From Gonocerus acuteangulatus (Eukaryota; Arthropoda; Insecta; Hemiptera; Coreidae), in the NCBI GenBank assembly GCA_946811695.1, contig OX328126.1, positions 82,968,467 through 83,032,466 on the forward strand: a DNA stretch of 64,000 nt. Reading direction: 5' to 3'. The translations under genes and the position numbers were made by a program. Below, piece by piece: positions 45,617 through 56,302 of this stretch. Positions within the stretch are counted from its first letter, which is position 1. Every line of letters starts with the position of its first letter. Under the pieces are notes generated by a model, which saw only the letters and a program-made list of their open reading frames with translations, was not told where the DNA came from and searched no databases.

Positions 45617-46900
45617 TTTTTTTATTAACTTATTTATTTGAAATCTGTACAAATTATTATATGTACAATTATCAAGTTTGTTGATACAGATATATAATGT
45701 AATAAATTGAACAAAACGGTTAAAGTAAAATAAAATAAAAACCATACAAATTTGGAAGGAGCCAACCTTTGTTGGCACTTCCGTGGCTGTCTAAATAACT
45801 ATTTCAAAGATCATGATACGGTTAGGTGAGTAAATTGTCTCGAGGCCACTGACTCTTGAGCCGCCTGGGAGGATTGTCTGGGTGGGATTGGGACGATAAG
45901 GATAGACCTTCAGGATTAGGATGGTAGGACAATTTGGAGTGGAACATTTGGAAACGGGTTTTAGCAAGGTCAAGGACAAATGGAATGTTAAGGCCATTGT
46001 CAAGGGTTTTGTTTGAGCGTAGAAAGGGGCATTTACAATTTTACGGAGTACTTTTGACTGGAATGCCTGTATTCTGTTGATGTTGGATGGTTTTGCAGAT
46101 CCCCAGAGTTCAAGTCCGTATGTCCATATTGGTCGAATGATTGTTTTGTATATCGTTAGTTTGTTCTGTATTGATAATTTAGGGGAGGGTCCAAGTAGCC
46201 GTCTAAGTAGTCCGTATCTTTTGTTCAGTTCTTGTCTTTTCAGTCTTGCGTGAGGGTTCCCCATGTCAGTCGGCTGTCAAGGTATAATCCTAGATATCGA
46301 ACCTCGTTGGATACTGGTAGTGGAGTGTTTTTGAGATGTACAGAAGGGCATGATCTCCGGTTGAGAGTGAATGTAACCTGCTTACAATTTTCCGGGTTGA
46401 TTTTTACTCTCCACATTTCACTCCAATGTTGAATAGCGGTAAGATGTTCCTGCAGGTGTTGGGATGCTACTGAGGGATCGGGGGAAGTTGATAGGATGGC
46501 AGTATCATCTGCGTAGGTTGTTAGAAGGGTTTGGGGGTGTGTGGGAATATCCGCAGTGTAAATAATGAAAAGGAGAGGACTCCGGCATTTATGGGGCAGG
46601 TCGGGGAAAGAGTTGTGCCTGCTTGACTTGGAAGGGGATCTGTTTGACAGGTAGGATTTGAGGATACGGAAGTAGGTGTGGGGAAGTATTTGCTTTACTT
46701 TGTAAAGTAATCCCGGGTGCCAAACCCGATCGAATGCTTGAGCAATGTCGAGAAAGGCACTCGTGGAAAAACTCTTACGTTCAAGCGAGGAGGAAATAGT
46801 GTCTACAACTCGTAAGCACTGGTGTATGGTAGAATGATGTTTCATTGGAATCTTGAAACCCTCGAAATACTGGCCATTCTTCTCTGTTCATACTTCCCCA
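45617..46900 (-). pseudogene. jockey-like LINE, RT with intact YADD, 5'-truncated
   Basis: Two minus-strand frames overlap: 46845-46240 and 46264-45791. The first holds FSTSAFLDIAQAFDRVWHPG, LLFIIYTADIPTHPQ, TTYADDTAILSTSPDP (catalytic YADD intact), WRVKINPENCKQVTFTLNR and VRYLGLYLDSRLTWG. The second holds LTIYKTIIRPIWTYGLELWG and RIQAFQSKVLRKIVNAPFY. One frameshift near 46250 separates them, and GxPQG is replaced by LPHKCRSP. The 3' end has an AAATAAATAAGTTAATAAAA tail near 45617. It is the least damaged LINE RT in the window. Confidence 0.8.
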
Positions 46901-46913
46901 ATTTAAATTATCC

Positions 46914-47062
46914 CTTAAGTAGGGAGGTGGTTTACCCTAACGTAAGTAGGGAGGTGGATTACCCTAACGTAAGTAGGGAGGTGGATTACCCTAACGTAAG
47001 TAGGGAGGTGGTTTACCCTAACGTAAGTAGGGAGGTGGTTTACACTAACGTAAGTAGGGAGA
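46914..47062. repeat. 27-bp minisatellite, about 5.5 copies
   Basis: The unit GTAAGTAGGGAGGTGGATTA plus CCCTAAC is repeated almost exactly. Because 27 is divisible by three, the repeat is open in one frame (SREVDYPNV repeats), but I see no gene context. Confidence 0.9.
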
Positions 47063-47235
47063 TGGTAAAAATTGAATGGATGGTTAGGGAAATAATGTAC
47101 GTACTTTCTTTACTTGTGGTTAGTGCTGAGCCAACGATGCCATAATATCTTTATGGAGTGGATACACAAAACCTAGATCATGCTCCATATCATCACTAGC
47201 AGTGGCTCAATACTTTCAATTCATTTTCCTAATAC

Positions 47236-47236
<1 letters not shown>

Positions 47237-47298
<62 letters not shown>
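47237..47298. repeat. (TA)n microsatellite
   Basis: A pure TA array directly abutting the LTR that starts at 47299. Confidence 0.95.
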
Positions 47299-47302
<4 letters not shown>

Positions 47303-47832
47303 ATAATAATAATAAAAATTTATTAGCCACACTTTGATGCGCCTAGTAAAGTAATATTTAATTTTAAAAATTATTTATCTCAGGGGTTCGGGTTCGAATA
47401 AAGTAAATGAGAGCAGAGATAATTCTGTAGTGGATAAATTTAAATTTAAACAAAAAACTCATCGATAAGTCATATCCATGAAGTTGGACAAACAAACATT
47501 ACCTGATATAAAGCTGCAGACAGCATATGTTGGTATACCTTCTCTCAAATACTTCTGATGACGAACAAGTAAATCTTCCTTCTTCAACTAGCCAATCACT
47601 GTATAAGACTATAGCAGCATTAGAACTGCACGCCAGTAGAGCTTCATACCAACTGGATCTCGATTAAGACTGACTGAGGCTAGATCTTCATGAGAACTGA
47701 CTAGGACTGGAGCTTCTTTAGAACTGAACTAAGTTTCTTGGCGGGAGAGCCCAAGCGGTAATCAATGCTACCTGTATAGGCTGCTAGACAATATAATAGA
47801 ATAATATTTGCCTAACCCTATTGAATTTAACA
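47299..47832. repeat. solo LTR candidate
   Basis: It is bounded by TGTTATAATAATAATAA and ...TTTAACA, a 5-bp TGTTA/TAACA inverted pair. The flanks TATAT and TATTA are near-identical 5-mers. The interior has GCCACACTTTGATGCGCC and TTTATCTCAGGGG, shared in order with 8687 and 10570. Length is about 534 bp, with no coding region. Orientation relative to the gag at 44.3-45.5 kb cannot be settled by eye. Confidence 0.55.
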
Positions 47833-47964
47833 TATTAATGAGTCTTTTGGATATCTTCAGAATTTTCTGTTAATTTTGCGTGTAAATTAATATAAGACAA
47901 TTTAATTTGTTTTTTATTTTCCTCGAACCGTGTGTTCGTCTTTACCCACCTTTCTTGCCTTTAA

Positions 47965-48379
47965 GGGTGGGTTTACACTTGCTAGTTATTGCAGGAAATT
48001 TATATCAGACAGAAATTGCGACTAGTGTAAACCATGAGCAATTTATGTCTGATATATATATTTCTATCACGAACTATAAGTGTCGACATTTCTATACCAC
48101 CAGGTGTAAACACAGATATTTACGAGAAGAATTTAATTTCAGAGATAAATATCTTGGCTACTAGCTGTATTGTCGACACTTCTATACTAACAGATGTGAA
48201 CACTGATTATTTGTGCTTTTGGTGAATTTATCGCAAATTAGAACAAATCCAGAACTGTCCTATATATATCCATGACATAAATGTCTAGCTATTTCTGTCA
48301 GTATGTAAACCTTCAAGAGAATATCTATCCGACACCTGACATATATTTCCTGCGAGAAGTGTCAGATGTAAACGCACCC
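47965..48379. mobile_element. PIF/Harbinger-type MITE
   Basis: It starts GGGTGGGTTTACACTTGC and ends GTAAACGCACCC, and is flanked by TAA at 47962-47964 and 48380-48382. Three-bp TWA duplication is characteristic of PIF/Harbinger. The interior matches the neighbouring element 48383-49299 at both ends (CTAGTTATTGCAG, AGAGAATATCTATCCGACAC). Confidence 0.75.
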
Positions 48380-48382
48380 TAA

Positions 48383-49299
48383 GGGTGGGTTAACACTTGC
48401 TAGTTATTGCAGCAAATTTATATCAGAGAGAAATTGCGACTAGTGTAAACCATGAGCAATTTATGTCTGAGATATATATTTCTATCACGAGCAATAAGTG
48501 TCGACACTTCTATACCGTCAGGTGAATACGCTGATTATAAAGAGAGCAATAAATGTCAGGGAGAAATATCTTGGATTCTAGCTATATTGCCGAAACTTCT
48601 GTACCAACAGATGTAAACACTGATTATTTACTAGTTGCAACAGGTCCGACTTTTATCGCTGGAGTTTTAACAGTTCGTCTACTTTTCTCTTTCATTATGG
48701 GGGATAGTACAGTTTATAAATATAGTTCTAATTAATAAAATTTCATAAAATGAAATAGTTTTTCATTAAGTAAATACCTACTTACCTGATGTTAAATATC
48801 GCAATGTTATAACTAGTCGTTCTGTAACACTAATAGCGACTCTAAATTTTGTGTCTTGCTTTGATATAAGACAACCTATTTTACAAGCAAGTTTTCGAAA
48901 TCTGATGGTTTCATTTTTAAAAAATTCGAAAACTGCGCTGGATCCTCGATACAGAGCTCAGATATTAATTGATTGAAGAAACCTAATTTTTCCCTTCTTA
49001 AAATCCAATCTCGAACCCATTCCCCCCCCCCCCCCCAACGATTTGTATAATAACTAAACATGCCGCTATTTTGCGTTTCGATGCGTTCTTCATTGCAAGC
49101 AGAATGGACTAGACAGGACATATATGTCTGAGTGTAAACAGGCCGGACATTTATTGCAAAGCGAGAAATATCCTATAGATATCCATGACATAAATGTCTA
49201 GCTATTTCTGTCCGTATGTAAACTTGCAAGAGAATATCTATCCGACACTTATATCGTGACATATATTTCCTGCGAGAAATATCAATTGTAAATGCACCC
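48383..49299 (-). mobile_element. PIF/Harbinger element with transposase N-terminal exon
   Basis: The termini GGGTGGGTTAACACTTGC and GTAAATGCACCC are flanked by TAA at 48380-48382 (shared with the left neighbour) and 49300-49302. It contains the transposase piece at 48787-49121. The end regions are homologous to 47965-48379, which looks like its internally deleted derivative. Confidence 0.75.
48787..49121 (-). pseudogene. Harbinger transposase, N-terminal exon
   Basis: The minus frame from 49121 reads WVRDWILRREKLGFFNQLIS, then ELCIEDPAQFSNFLKMKPSD and FENLLVK. This is the conserved start of Harbinger transposases (W.R.WL..R...G....L..EL..ED...F..F.RM....F..LL). After a one-base shift at about 48877 it continues TKFRVAISVTERLVITLRYL and TSG, then reaches a GTAAGT donor-like site at about 48785. 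The DDE exons are absent. Insertion of Gly codons by a G-run occurs near 49022. Confidence 0.75.
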
Positions 49300-49305
49300 T
49301 AACGG

Positions 49306-50601
49306 TTATTCGAATTTAGAACGTTTAATTTTTTGTATTTTTCCACCCGATCTTCCTTCAATAGTTCTGAGAACGGGTTTCCATGTAGGATGTAGAATGA
49401 CACCTTCATCTCTGTTCAGAGTCTTAGGTTGCTTGAATATTTCGACAGCCTCTCTTACAAGCCTTCTTTGACGATTGTCTTCTTTGGCTAGGACTCTGGC
49501 TTCGTCAAAAAGCATTTGCCCGGGACATTCTTCACCATGTCTTGCAACGGTAGACGTTTTGGTGCGTCTCAGGCGGTAGTCAGCGCAATGTTGGCCTATT
49601 CTAGTGGCTACTTTCTTCCCCGTCTGTCCTACGTAGACTGTCCCACAGTCGCAAGGGAGAAGATAAACGCCTTTGTCTTGCAGCCTCTGTTTATCGTTAG
49701 CCGATCCTAGCCAGTCGCCTATTTTATCCAAAGGTCGAAAAGCGACGTCTACTCCTCGACTTACGAACAGTCTGCTTATCTTCTCACTTATCCCTCGGAC
49801 GTATGGCAGCGATACTCTGTGACCCAGTTCGTCTTTTTGTGTCTCAACAATTTCTTTTTGTTTTTCCTTTTTAATACGACTGACTGCTCTATCTACTTCC
49901 CTTGTTGCATAGCCGTTAGACTTGAGGTCGTTCTTGAGGAAAGCGAGTTCTTTATCTAGGTAGGCTTCGTTGCTACATAATTCGAAAGCCCTGTGAGTCA
50001 GAGTCTGCACAACTCCTCTCTTCTGCGCTGGGTGGTGGTGGGATTCAGCATGCAAATATCGTCCGGTAGCAGTAGGTTTCCTGTATACTGTATGTCCCAA
50101 TCCGCCGCCTGGTTCCTTGATGATCAGAAGATCCAAAAATGGAAGCTTTCCATCCTTCTCTTCTTCCATTTTAAAATTGATTGATGGGTGGGAAGCATTC
50201 AGAAAGCTTAGGAACTCTTTTAATTCTTCAGGACCATGCTGCCAGACTACTAATACGTCGTCTACGTATCTGAGCGACAATTTCGGTGTGAGTGTTGCCG
50301 TATTTATCACTTGCTTCTCAAATTCCTCCATAAAGATGTCTGCTACCACTGGTGATAGAGGGCTCCCCATCGCCACTCCATCCTTCTGTTTGTAGATAAC
50401 ATCTTTATATTGGAAAAAACAAGACGTGAGGCATATCTCTGCGAGCTTCATGATCTTACCTTGGAGCAGACTCTTTTCACGGATAATGGCAAGTGAGTCT
50501 GTAACTGGTAGATTCGTGAATAAGGCCTCAACATCAAAGCTCACCAAGACATCACCTTCCTCTTTATATAATATATATATATTTATATAATATATATACA
50601 T
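49306..50601 (-). CDS. Penelope-like element, RT plus GIY-YIG, 5'-truncated but open
   Basis: The open frame of 431 codons reads VLVSFDVEALFTNLP, GVAMGSPLSPVVADIFMEEF, SLRYVDDVLVVWQHG (YVDD catalytic pair intact) and LPFLDLLIIKEPGGG. A linker with a basic region (SRIKKEKQKEIVE) follows, then a C-terminal GIY-YIG nuclease: GVYLLPCDCGTVYVGQTGKK, ATRIGQH and CADYRLRRTKTST. The Cys pair CDC and the AARHGEECPG-like segment are typical of Penelope endonucleases. The fingers of the RT present at 33.4 kb are missing, because the frame starts in (TA)-rich sequence at about 50568. It is likely inactive but recent, with no internal stops. Confidence 0.85.
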   Translation of the reverse strand: MYIYYINIYILYKEEGDVLVSFDVEALFTNLPVTDSLAIIREKSLLQGKIMKLAEICLTSCFFQYKDVIYKQKDGVAMGSPLSPVVADIFMEEFEKQVINTATLTPKLSLRYVDDVLVVWQHGPEELKEFLSFLNASHPSINFKMEEEKDGKLPFLDLLIIKEPGGGLGHTVYRKPTATGRYLHAESHHHPAQKRGVVQTLTHRAFELCSNEAYLDKELAFLKNDLKSNGYATREVDRAVSRIKKEKQKEIVETQKDELGHRVSLPYVRGISEKISRLFVSRGVDVAFRPLDKIGDWLGSANDKQRLQDKGVYLLPCDCGTVYVGQTGKKVATRIGQHCADYRLRRTKTSTVARHGEECPGQMLFDEARVLAKEDNRQRRLVREAVEIFKQPKTLNRDEGVILHPTWKPVLRTIEGRSGGKIQKIKRSKFE

Positions 50602-51168
50602 ATTCCACTTTTTCTTGTTTCTTTTTCTGGCAGGGGGTCGATAAAGTAGTACACTCTTGGTTCACATTAACTACTTTATTTGATTTGTTTCGCCCGACAT
50701 GTTTTGTGCTTTTTCGCACCTCATCAGGGGCTTTCCTTGTCAGGAAGTCCTCTCCTCATGTTGTCTAGCTTGAGTCAGGCGTAGTACTACTAAGCAAGCA
50801 CAGTAAATTGCTGGATGATGTTCTTACTACTTCCTTTGGAGGCATTATTGTTAACTGCTGAGCTGATTGTTATGAAATTGTAAACATAAATTCTTTATCG
50901 CACCTGAACTGACATATGTTTTTTATATCTTAAGACTACCAAGGGTCGCAGAAATGCCAACCGTTTGCAACTGGCACCAAAAGTTCATTGAAAATGTTAT
51001 TATTTAAAAATGGAGCCCAAAATTTAAAAATCCATATACAAGATTGCTTTATCTTACCCGAACTGACATAGGCAATATTTACCATATCTCTACGCCACCA
51101 AGGGGCGCTAAAATGCAAAAATCGGACTATGTGGGCAACAAATGTTACACAATTTTATTGAAAATGTT

Positions 51169-51448
51169 CATGGGCGTATATAGAAATTAATTTCGAAAGG
51201 GGCTGGGAAAAGTTCGGGGGGGGGGGGGCTGAGACCATTTCCGGTGTATGGAATACTAACAATTAAGAGCTTCAAATAATTTTAGGCAACTAAGACGCTA
51301 TTACACGTAAAATAAGATATTTTTTATGAACTAAGTTGTCTTATTTAATTTATTTTTAAGGGTTTTACGACACGTTTTTACCATCAAATCAAAATTTCGG
51401 GAGGGGCTGCAGCCCCCTCAGCCCCCCCCCCCCTTATATACGCCCATG
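51169..51448 (-). mobile_element. hAT-type MITE, GGGCGTA family, complete with 8-bp duplication
   Basis: CATGGGCGTATATAG and CTTATATACGCCCATG are the termini. The perfect direct repeat AAAATGTT lies at 51161-51168 and 51449-51456. It is 280 bp and carries GC-runs and the CTGCAGCCCC core. This copy defines the family ends. Confidence 0.9.
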
Positions 51449-51675
51449 AAAATGTTATTATTTCAAAATGGACCCCACAAAAACGCCATTTAGGTTTTTA
51501 TACTAATAAAAAGCTCATAATATTAGGATTTGTTTGAAACCGTTTCCATCTTCCTACCTGTTTGGAGAAAAAAAGTTACAAGCGTTTTTGTAAACCCTTG
51601 TTTTAGTTTCGGAAGCAACAATAATGTCCTTCGTCAGAATTCCATTAAAAAAAGGTGTACATACTCGTATAATAA

Positions 51676-51724
51676 AACGTCACAGGTATTCTTAGGCCCT
51701 AAGAATACCCGTGACGTTTTATTG
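51676..51724. repeat. hairpin, about 23-bp arms
   Basis: AAAACGTCACAGGTATTCTT and its complement with one mismatch meet at a central GGCC. It could form a stable stem in DNA or RNA. Confidence 0.75.
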
Positions 51725-52030
51725 TTCCCTAAGACTTAGGGTATAAGTTTAAGCTAATGAGCAAAGTTTCAGGAAAATCTAAAATCGTGGCTGACGTGTG
51801 AATGACCCTCCATATATTTGATGCATCAAATTTTACACAGTTTTATTGAAAATGCCATTATTTAAATAGATCCCACAAAAACGCCATTTATCTTTTTATA
51901 CTAATAAAAAGCTCATAATCTTAGGGTTTATTTGAAACCTTTTCCAGCTTTCCAGCATTTTGGAGAAAAATGTTACAAGCCTTTTTGTAAGCGCAAGTTT
52001 TAGTTTCCAAAACCACAATAATGTCAAGCA

Positions 52031-52627
52031 ATATGAATTTTATAATTTTTTGTAATACTGTGGCTAATGAAATGACTGCATTTTTGTAAAGTGTGTACTT
52101 CTGTTAAACTATGAAAAAATTTCCAGATCAAAATCTTTATTGATGCCTGAAATATTATACTTTTGCGTAAATATTAATCATTTTCCGCATGCGGTTCTGT
52201 GAAACCAAATTATCAAAATATTAATATTTTTAAAATTGGATTATAGGAAAATTATATATCCTAGAACAGTAAAACTTCACACAGGTATTCTTTGTACAAG
52301 CAAATATGCAAAGTTTCAGGAATATCTAAAATCATGGGTGACATTTCATTAAAATATTGGGTGATTTGAAATGGAATGACCCAAAATTGTTTTTCTCCTA
52401 AATCTTCATAACTAGAATTAGGCATGTATTTAAATTCCCCAAAATTCACTGTATCACAGAAATTATTATTTTTATTAAAGGGTAAATTAACGTGAGTAGT
52501 TAAAACACAATTAGTTTTGCAAGAAATTTTATTAGTGGCACAATTACAAGTTCTTAATAATTTTAACACCCATTCTACTTGCAACTGACGGACACTCATA
52601 GTATTTATCTTCAACATTCATTAATTG
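52031..52627. other. no gene seen
   Basis: A 118-codon minus frame (52617-52261) is Cys- and Asn-rich, but its 5' and 3' parts overlap the repeat motif at 52265-52340. I therefore do not call it a gene. Confidence 0.35.
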
Positions 52628-52629
52628 TA

Positions 52630-53351
52630 CCGTAGAAACTCGATTATCCGGACCTCCATTATCCGGAGGCTCTGTTATCCGGACGACAGGACGAATCGGG
52701 CCACAAATATGTGAGGTACGAACAAGATGTAATTGAGTGGCTAAATTCTGATTTAAATGACCCAGGATTTCAGACTCTCACAGACGATGAAATCTTGGAG
52801 TCTTGCCTCGAAAACACGGAAGAGGAAGAGGACATTGACGAACCACCTGCCACAGTAACACAAGGTCCTTCTCATGCAGAAGCTCTTCAGGCCATTGACG
52901 TGGTGTTCAGGTGGCTTGAGAGACAAGAAGAGGCAGAACCTGTGCAGCTTCTACAACTCTACCGACTTCGAGATATGGCGGCGTCCAAGAAATGGAAGGC
53001 AAAAAAGCAAACAAAAATAATCGATTTTTTTTAAACCTTCCTAACCGTTTTTAATTATTTTATTTTTTTTTTGATAGATAAAATTCTGTATTTTGTTTGA
53101 AAAACAGTTAGAGGGGTCTGGCTACAAAACATTATAATAGATAAATGATAATAAATGAAAAGAGAGAAAAAACAAAAACAATTAGTTTCTGTGCTTAACT
53201 GTGAACATAAATTATTACATTTACATACATAAAAATATTATTAACTATTATATTGCTTTAAATTTTCAATAAAGAGTTCATAGTCATCCGGATTTTCGAT
53301 TATCCGGACTGACCTTGGTCCCAATTAGTCCGGATAATCGAGGTTCTACTG
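52630..53351 (+). mobile_element. Tigger-like element, internally deleted, keeps transposase C-terminus
   Basis: The ends CCGTAGAAACTCGATTATCC and the complement of CAGTAGAACCTCGATTATCC are inverted, with extra TTATCCGGA motifs inside both. A TA lies immediately before (52628-52629). The frame 52711-53034 encodes EWLNSDLNDPGFQTLTDDEI, an acidic stretch, SHAEALQAIDVVFRWLERQE, LQLYRLRDMAASKKW and a TKIIDFF end. These are the standard last ~105 residues of Tigger/pogo DDE transposases. The catalytic core and HTH are deleted, so this is a non-autonomous 722-bp copy. Confidence 0.85.
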
Positions 53352-53618
53352 ATTACTTTCTGCTTCAGGGACCTCTTCTCATAATTCAATATAAGTATTC
53401 AGTATGTCATCCTGAAATTGTTGATAACCTTCGTAAATATCAGGTAGATCATTAACCCTTAATTAAGTTTAACATTTTCTAACTTATTATCACATCTAGG
53501 GTTTTCAGAGATTCATTCATTTGCAACACCTAATAATATATTTATTTCTTTAATTAAAACTGCTCTTCAATAGCAATTTAATTTCAATACTTTCTTTAAC
53601 TTATCTACACACATATTT
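53352..53618. other. no gene seen
   Basis: AT-rich spacer between the Tigger element and a MITE. Confidence 0.4.
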
Positions 53619-53626
53619 GACAAATG

Positions 53627-53894
53627 CATAAGGGGGGGGGCTGAGGGGGCTGCAGCCTCCCCGAAATTTTGATTTGATCGGTAAAAATGTGTCATAAACC
53701 CTTAAAAATAAATTAAATAAGATCACTTAGTTATTAAAAAGTATTTTATGTTGGGTTTAATAGCGATTTAGTTGGTTAAAACTGTTTTAAGTTCTAAATT
53801 GTTAGTATTCCATACCCTGGAAATAGTCTCAGTCCCCCCCCCCCTCCGAAATTTTCCCAGCCCCCTACGAAATTATTTTCTTTTTACGCCCATG
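53627..53894 (+). mobile_element. hAT-type MITE, GGGCGTA family, with duplication
   Basis: It starts CATAAGGGGGG and ends TTTTTACGCCCATG. The direct repeats GACAAATG (53619-53626) and GAGAAATG (53895-53902) differ at one base. The interior GGGCTGCAGCCTCCCCGAA, TAAATTAAATAAGATCACTT and GTTCTAAATTGTTAGTATTC match the family. Confidence 0.85.
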
Positions 53895-53902
53895 GAGAAA
53901 TG

Positions 53903-54345
53903 TAAGAAAACATTACAATCTTTCTGAAAGGTAACCTGCCTAGAGCCACTGCCAAAACAATAGGACTGCTTCAATAAACACAACTCAGAGGGGGGGGGGG
54001 GTAGATAGAAATTCTGAGAACGCTTCCGGAAGTACTACCGTGAAGAACAATGTTCCACTAAACACTATAAAATATGTATTTATGCAAAAAAATGTACAAA
54101 CATTGTCCTGGACCCGAAATCAAAATAAAATAAGTCTCAAAGGCAATAGACAGAAAACAGAAGGGCATAAAATTACACAATTAGTATAATTATCCATCAA
54201 CACATTTTTCACTACAAATTATCACTAGACTTACCATCCGGCCCGTTTGGACAATATGTTTGGTTCTCTAGCAAAGTGGACTGTATTTTTCGCTATATTC
54301 GTTGAATGGCAGTCACGGTAATCTGGTAAATCGTAAAATGTAAAT
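53903..54345. other. no gene seen; contains a repeat shared with 42615
   Basis: A G-run at 53990-54001 and the TTTGGTTCTCTAGCAAAGTG segment (about 54260) shared with 42.6 kb. Otherwise unremarkable. Confidence 0.4.
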
Positions 54346-54399
54346 GTTGTCTTGAGGTGTGCAGGAGCTATGCATAGCTCCTGCACACTTCAAGACAAC
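54346..54399. repeat. 54-bp palindrome
   Basis: GTTGTCTTGAGGTGTGCAGG, AGCTATG and its complement with one mismatch, without a spacer. It is centred on ATGCAT. Confidence 0.85.
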
Positions 54400-54599
54400 A
54401 CGACTTCTGATGAAGCCTATTAGGAGTTGGGCGATATATAACGGCCATGGAACGAGCACCGCTGGAGAAAGAAGCCGGGAGATGAACTATTACGTACACT
54501 GTAAAACACACAATTCAAGAAGAAGAAAAAGATAAGAACAAAGACGATACGTTTTGGGTTTGTGATCCTAAACTTTGTAATTTAGATGACCCGACTTTG

Positions 54600-55865
54600 A
54601 AAAACTCGAAAAGTATCTGCTTTGAAGTATATTATGCAGTGAACCCCCACGACTTTATTTCAACATTTAAGAAAGAAGTCACACCTGTTGTTGTTAAGTT
54701 GCGTCGAAATGTTTCTTAAAACATCAAATATAGGTTCTCCTTGCTATGACGATTCATTTGATAACCCACATGATGAGTTTCAGAAGGAATGATGGCTTTC
54801 CGATGGAACAAAAAGTACAAAACGTCATAGGTAATGTGACAATCCCGTATTAAGACCTACCTGTGTGCCAAGTTTGGACAAAATAGGTCAAACGGTGTGA
54901 ATTTGTTTAAGGAACAAACATACAGACAGACAGCTAAAAGACGATTTTGACCTAGCCTATGACACTACCCTGATAAAGAGGTACCTGTGTACCATGTTTG
55001 GTCAAAATCGGTCAAATCGTGTGGATTTGTATAAGGAATAAATAATTAGGCAAACAGCTGATAGACGATTTTAAAACAAGCCTATGACACTCCCGGGATA
55101 CAGCTGGTATACGATTTTGACCAAGCCTTTATGCGTCTAAATGTTTCTTAAAACATCAAATATAGGTTCTTCATGCCGAGACGATTCATTTGATACCCCA
55201 CATCATGGGTTTCGGACGGAATGATGGGTTTCCGAAGGAAGTATAATACTGGCACCCACCCCCCACCCCCCACCCCAAAAGCGGAGTCAAACACAACTTT
55301 TCAGAATTTGTATAAGGAATAAACATACAGACAGACAGCTGGTATTAGATTCAGACTAAGCCTATATGCGCCTAATTGTTTCTTAAAACATCAAATATAG
55401 GTTCTTCATACCGAGACGATTCATTTGAAACCCCACATCATGGGTTTCGGACGGAATGACGGGTTCCCGAAGGAAGTACAAAACTGGCATACCCCCGTCC
55501 CGGAAGCGGAGTCAAACACAAATATTCTGACTTTTGATTTTTAACACCTATAGCTATCATCCTGCAAAATTTCAACTCTCTAGCATCATAGGAAGTACCT
55601 AATAATTTTGATGAGTCAGTCAGTGAATGAGTCCTATAAATCCCGACTTTCGATTGCTTATATCTCAGAAACTGTTCTATGTAGAATTATGAAAATTTCC
55701 AGTTTTACTCACATCTAGTAGTCTAATTTCTGTGTAAAATTTCATAACTTTATCTTTACCTGGTTGAAAGTTATGTGAGGGTAAAAATCGGCTCTAAGAC
55801 CTCTTGTAAAATACACCCAGTATGCTTAGGCCGGAACTTGGCCTGGCGCACTGCCGTGCGCCTAG
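54600..55865. repeat. repeat with three internal direct copies of a ~130-bp block
   Basis: TGTTTCTTAAAACATCAAAT, ATAGGTTCTTC, GACGATTCATTTGA and CCCACATCATGGGTTTCGGA occur near 54707, 55143 and 55377. Between them AGGAATAAACATACAGACAG (with variants) is also repeated. It ends near GGCGCACTGCCGTGCGCCTA (55845). This looks like a decayed dispersed element; class unknown. Confidence 0.6.
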
Positions 55866-56262
55866 ATTCTAATCCTTCCTTAACTCCAAACATAACCAAA
55901 ATTTAAACAACTTTGTTTGTATGAATTCGAACCGAATCTCATTATTCTAAGTACCCAAACCAAAAACTTGATTTAACATCTATTATTTCAATTTTCTCGA
56001 AAACGGTTAAAGCTATCGCCTTAAAAATGGGTTTATTCGTTTTTTTTTTTTTTAGGCCAAGAAGCCTAAGAAACGAGTACTTACAAGCAAATTATGTAAG
56101 CCTAACGATTTTTTTCGTGCGAATTACGCTCCAAAAACCATGTTCCGGTAGACGGGTTCTGCTGGTTAACAAACTTCACCTTTCAAATTAGACGAACGAC
56201 TTTAGTAACAAATTTCATCAAAATCGGACTATTATTCACTGAGACAAAGCGCGGACAGACAA

Positions 56263-56302
<40 letters not shown>

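Larger units (their letters stand above)
50602..52030. repeat. direct-repeat region with hairpin, interrupted by a MITE
   Basis: ACACAATTTTATTGAAAATG, then CCCACAAAAACGCCATTTA, TACTAATAAAAAGCTCATAA and GGAGAAAAA.GTTACAAGC occur at about 51145-51620 (with the MITE 51169-51448 inserted) and again at 51830-52020. Related AAAGTTCATTGAAAATGTTA is at about 50988. A second motif pair (CACAGGTATTCT and CAAAGTTTCAGGAAAATCTA) is at 51660-51790 and 52265-52340. No coding function is recognised. Confidence 0.6.
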
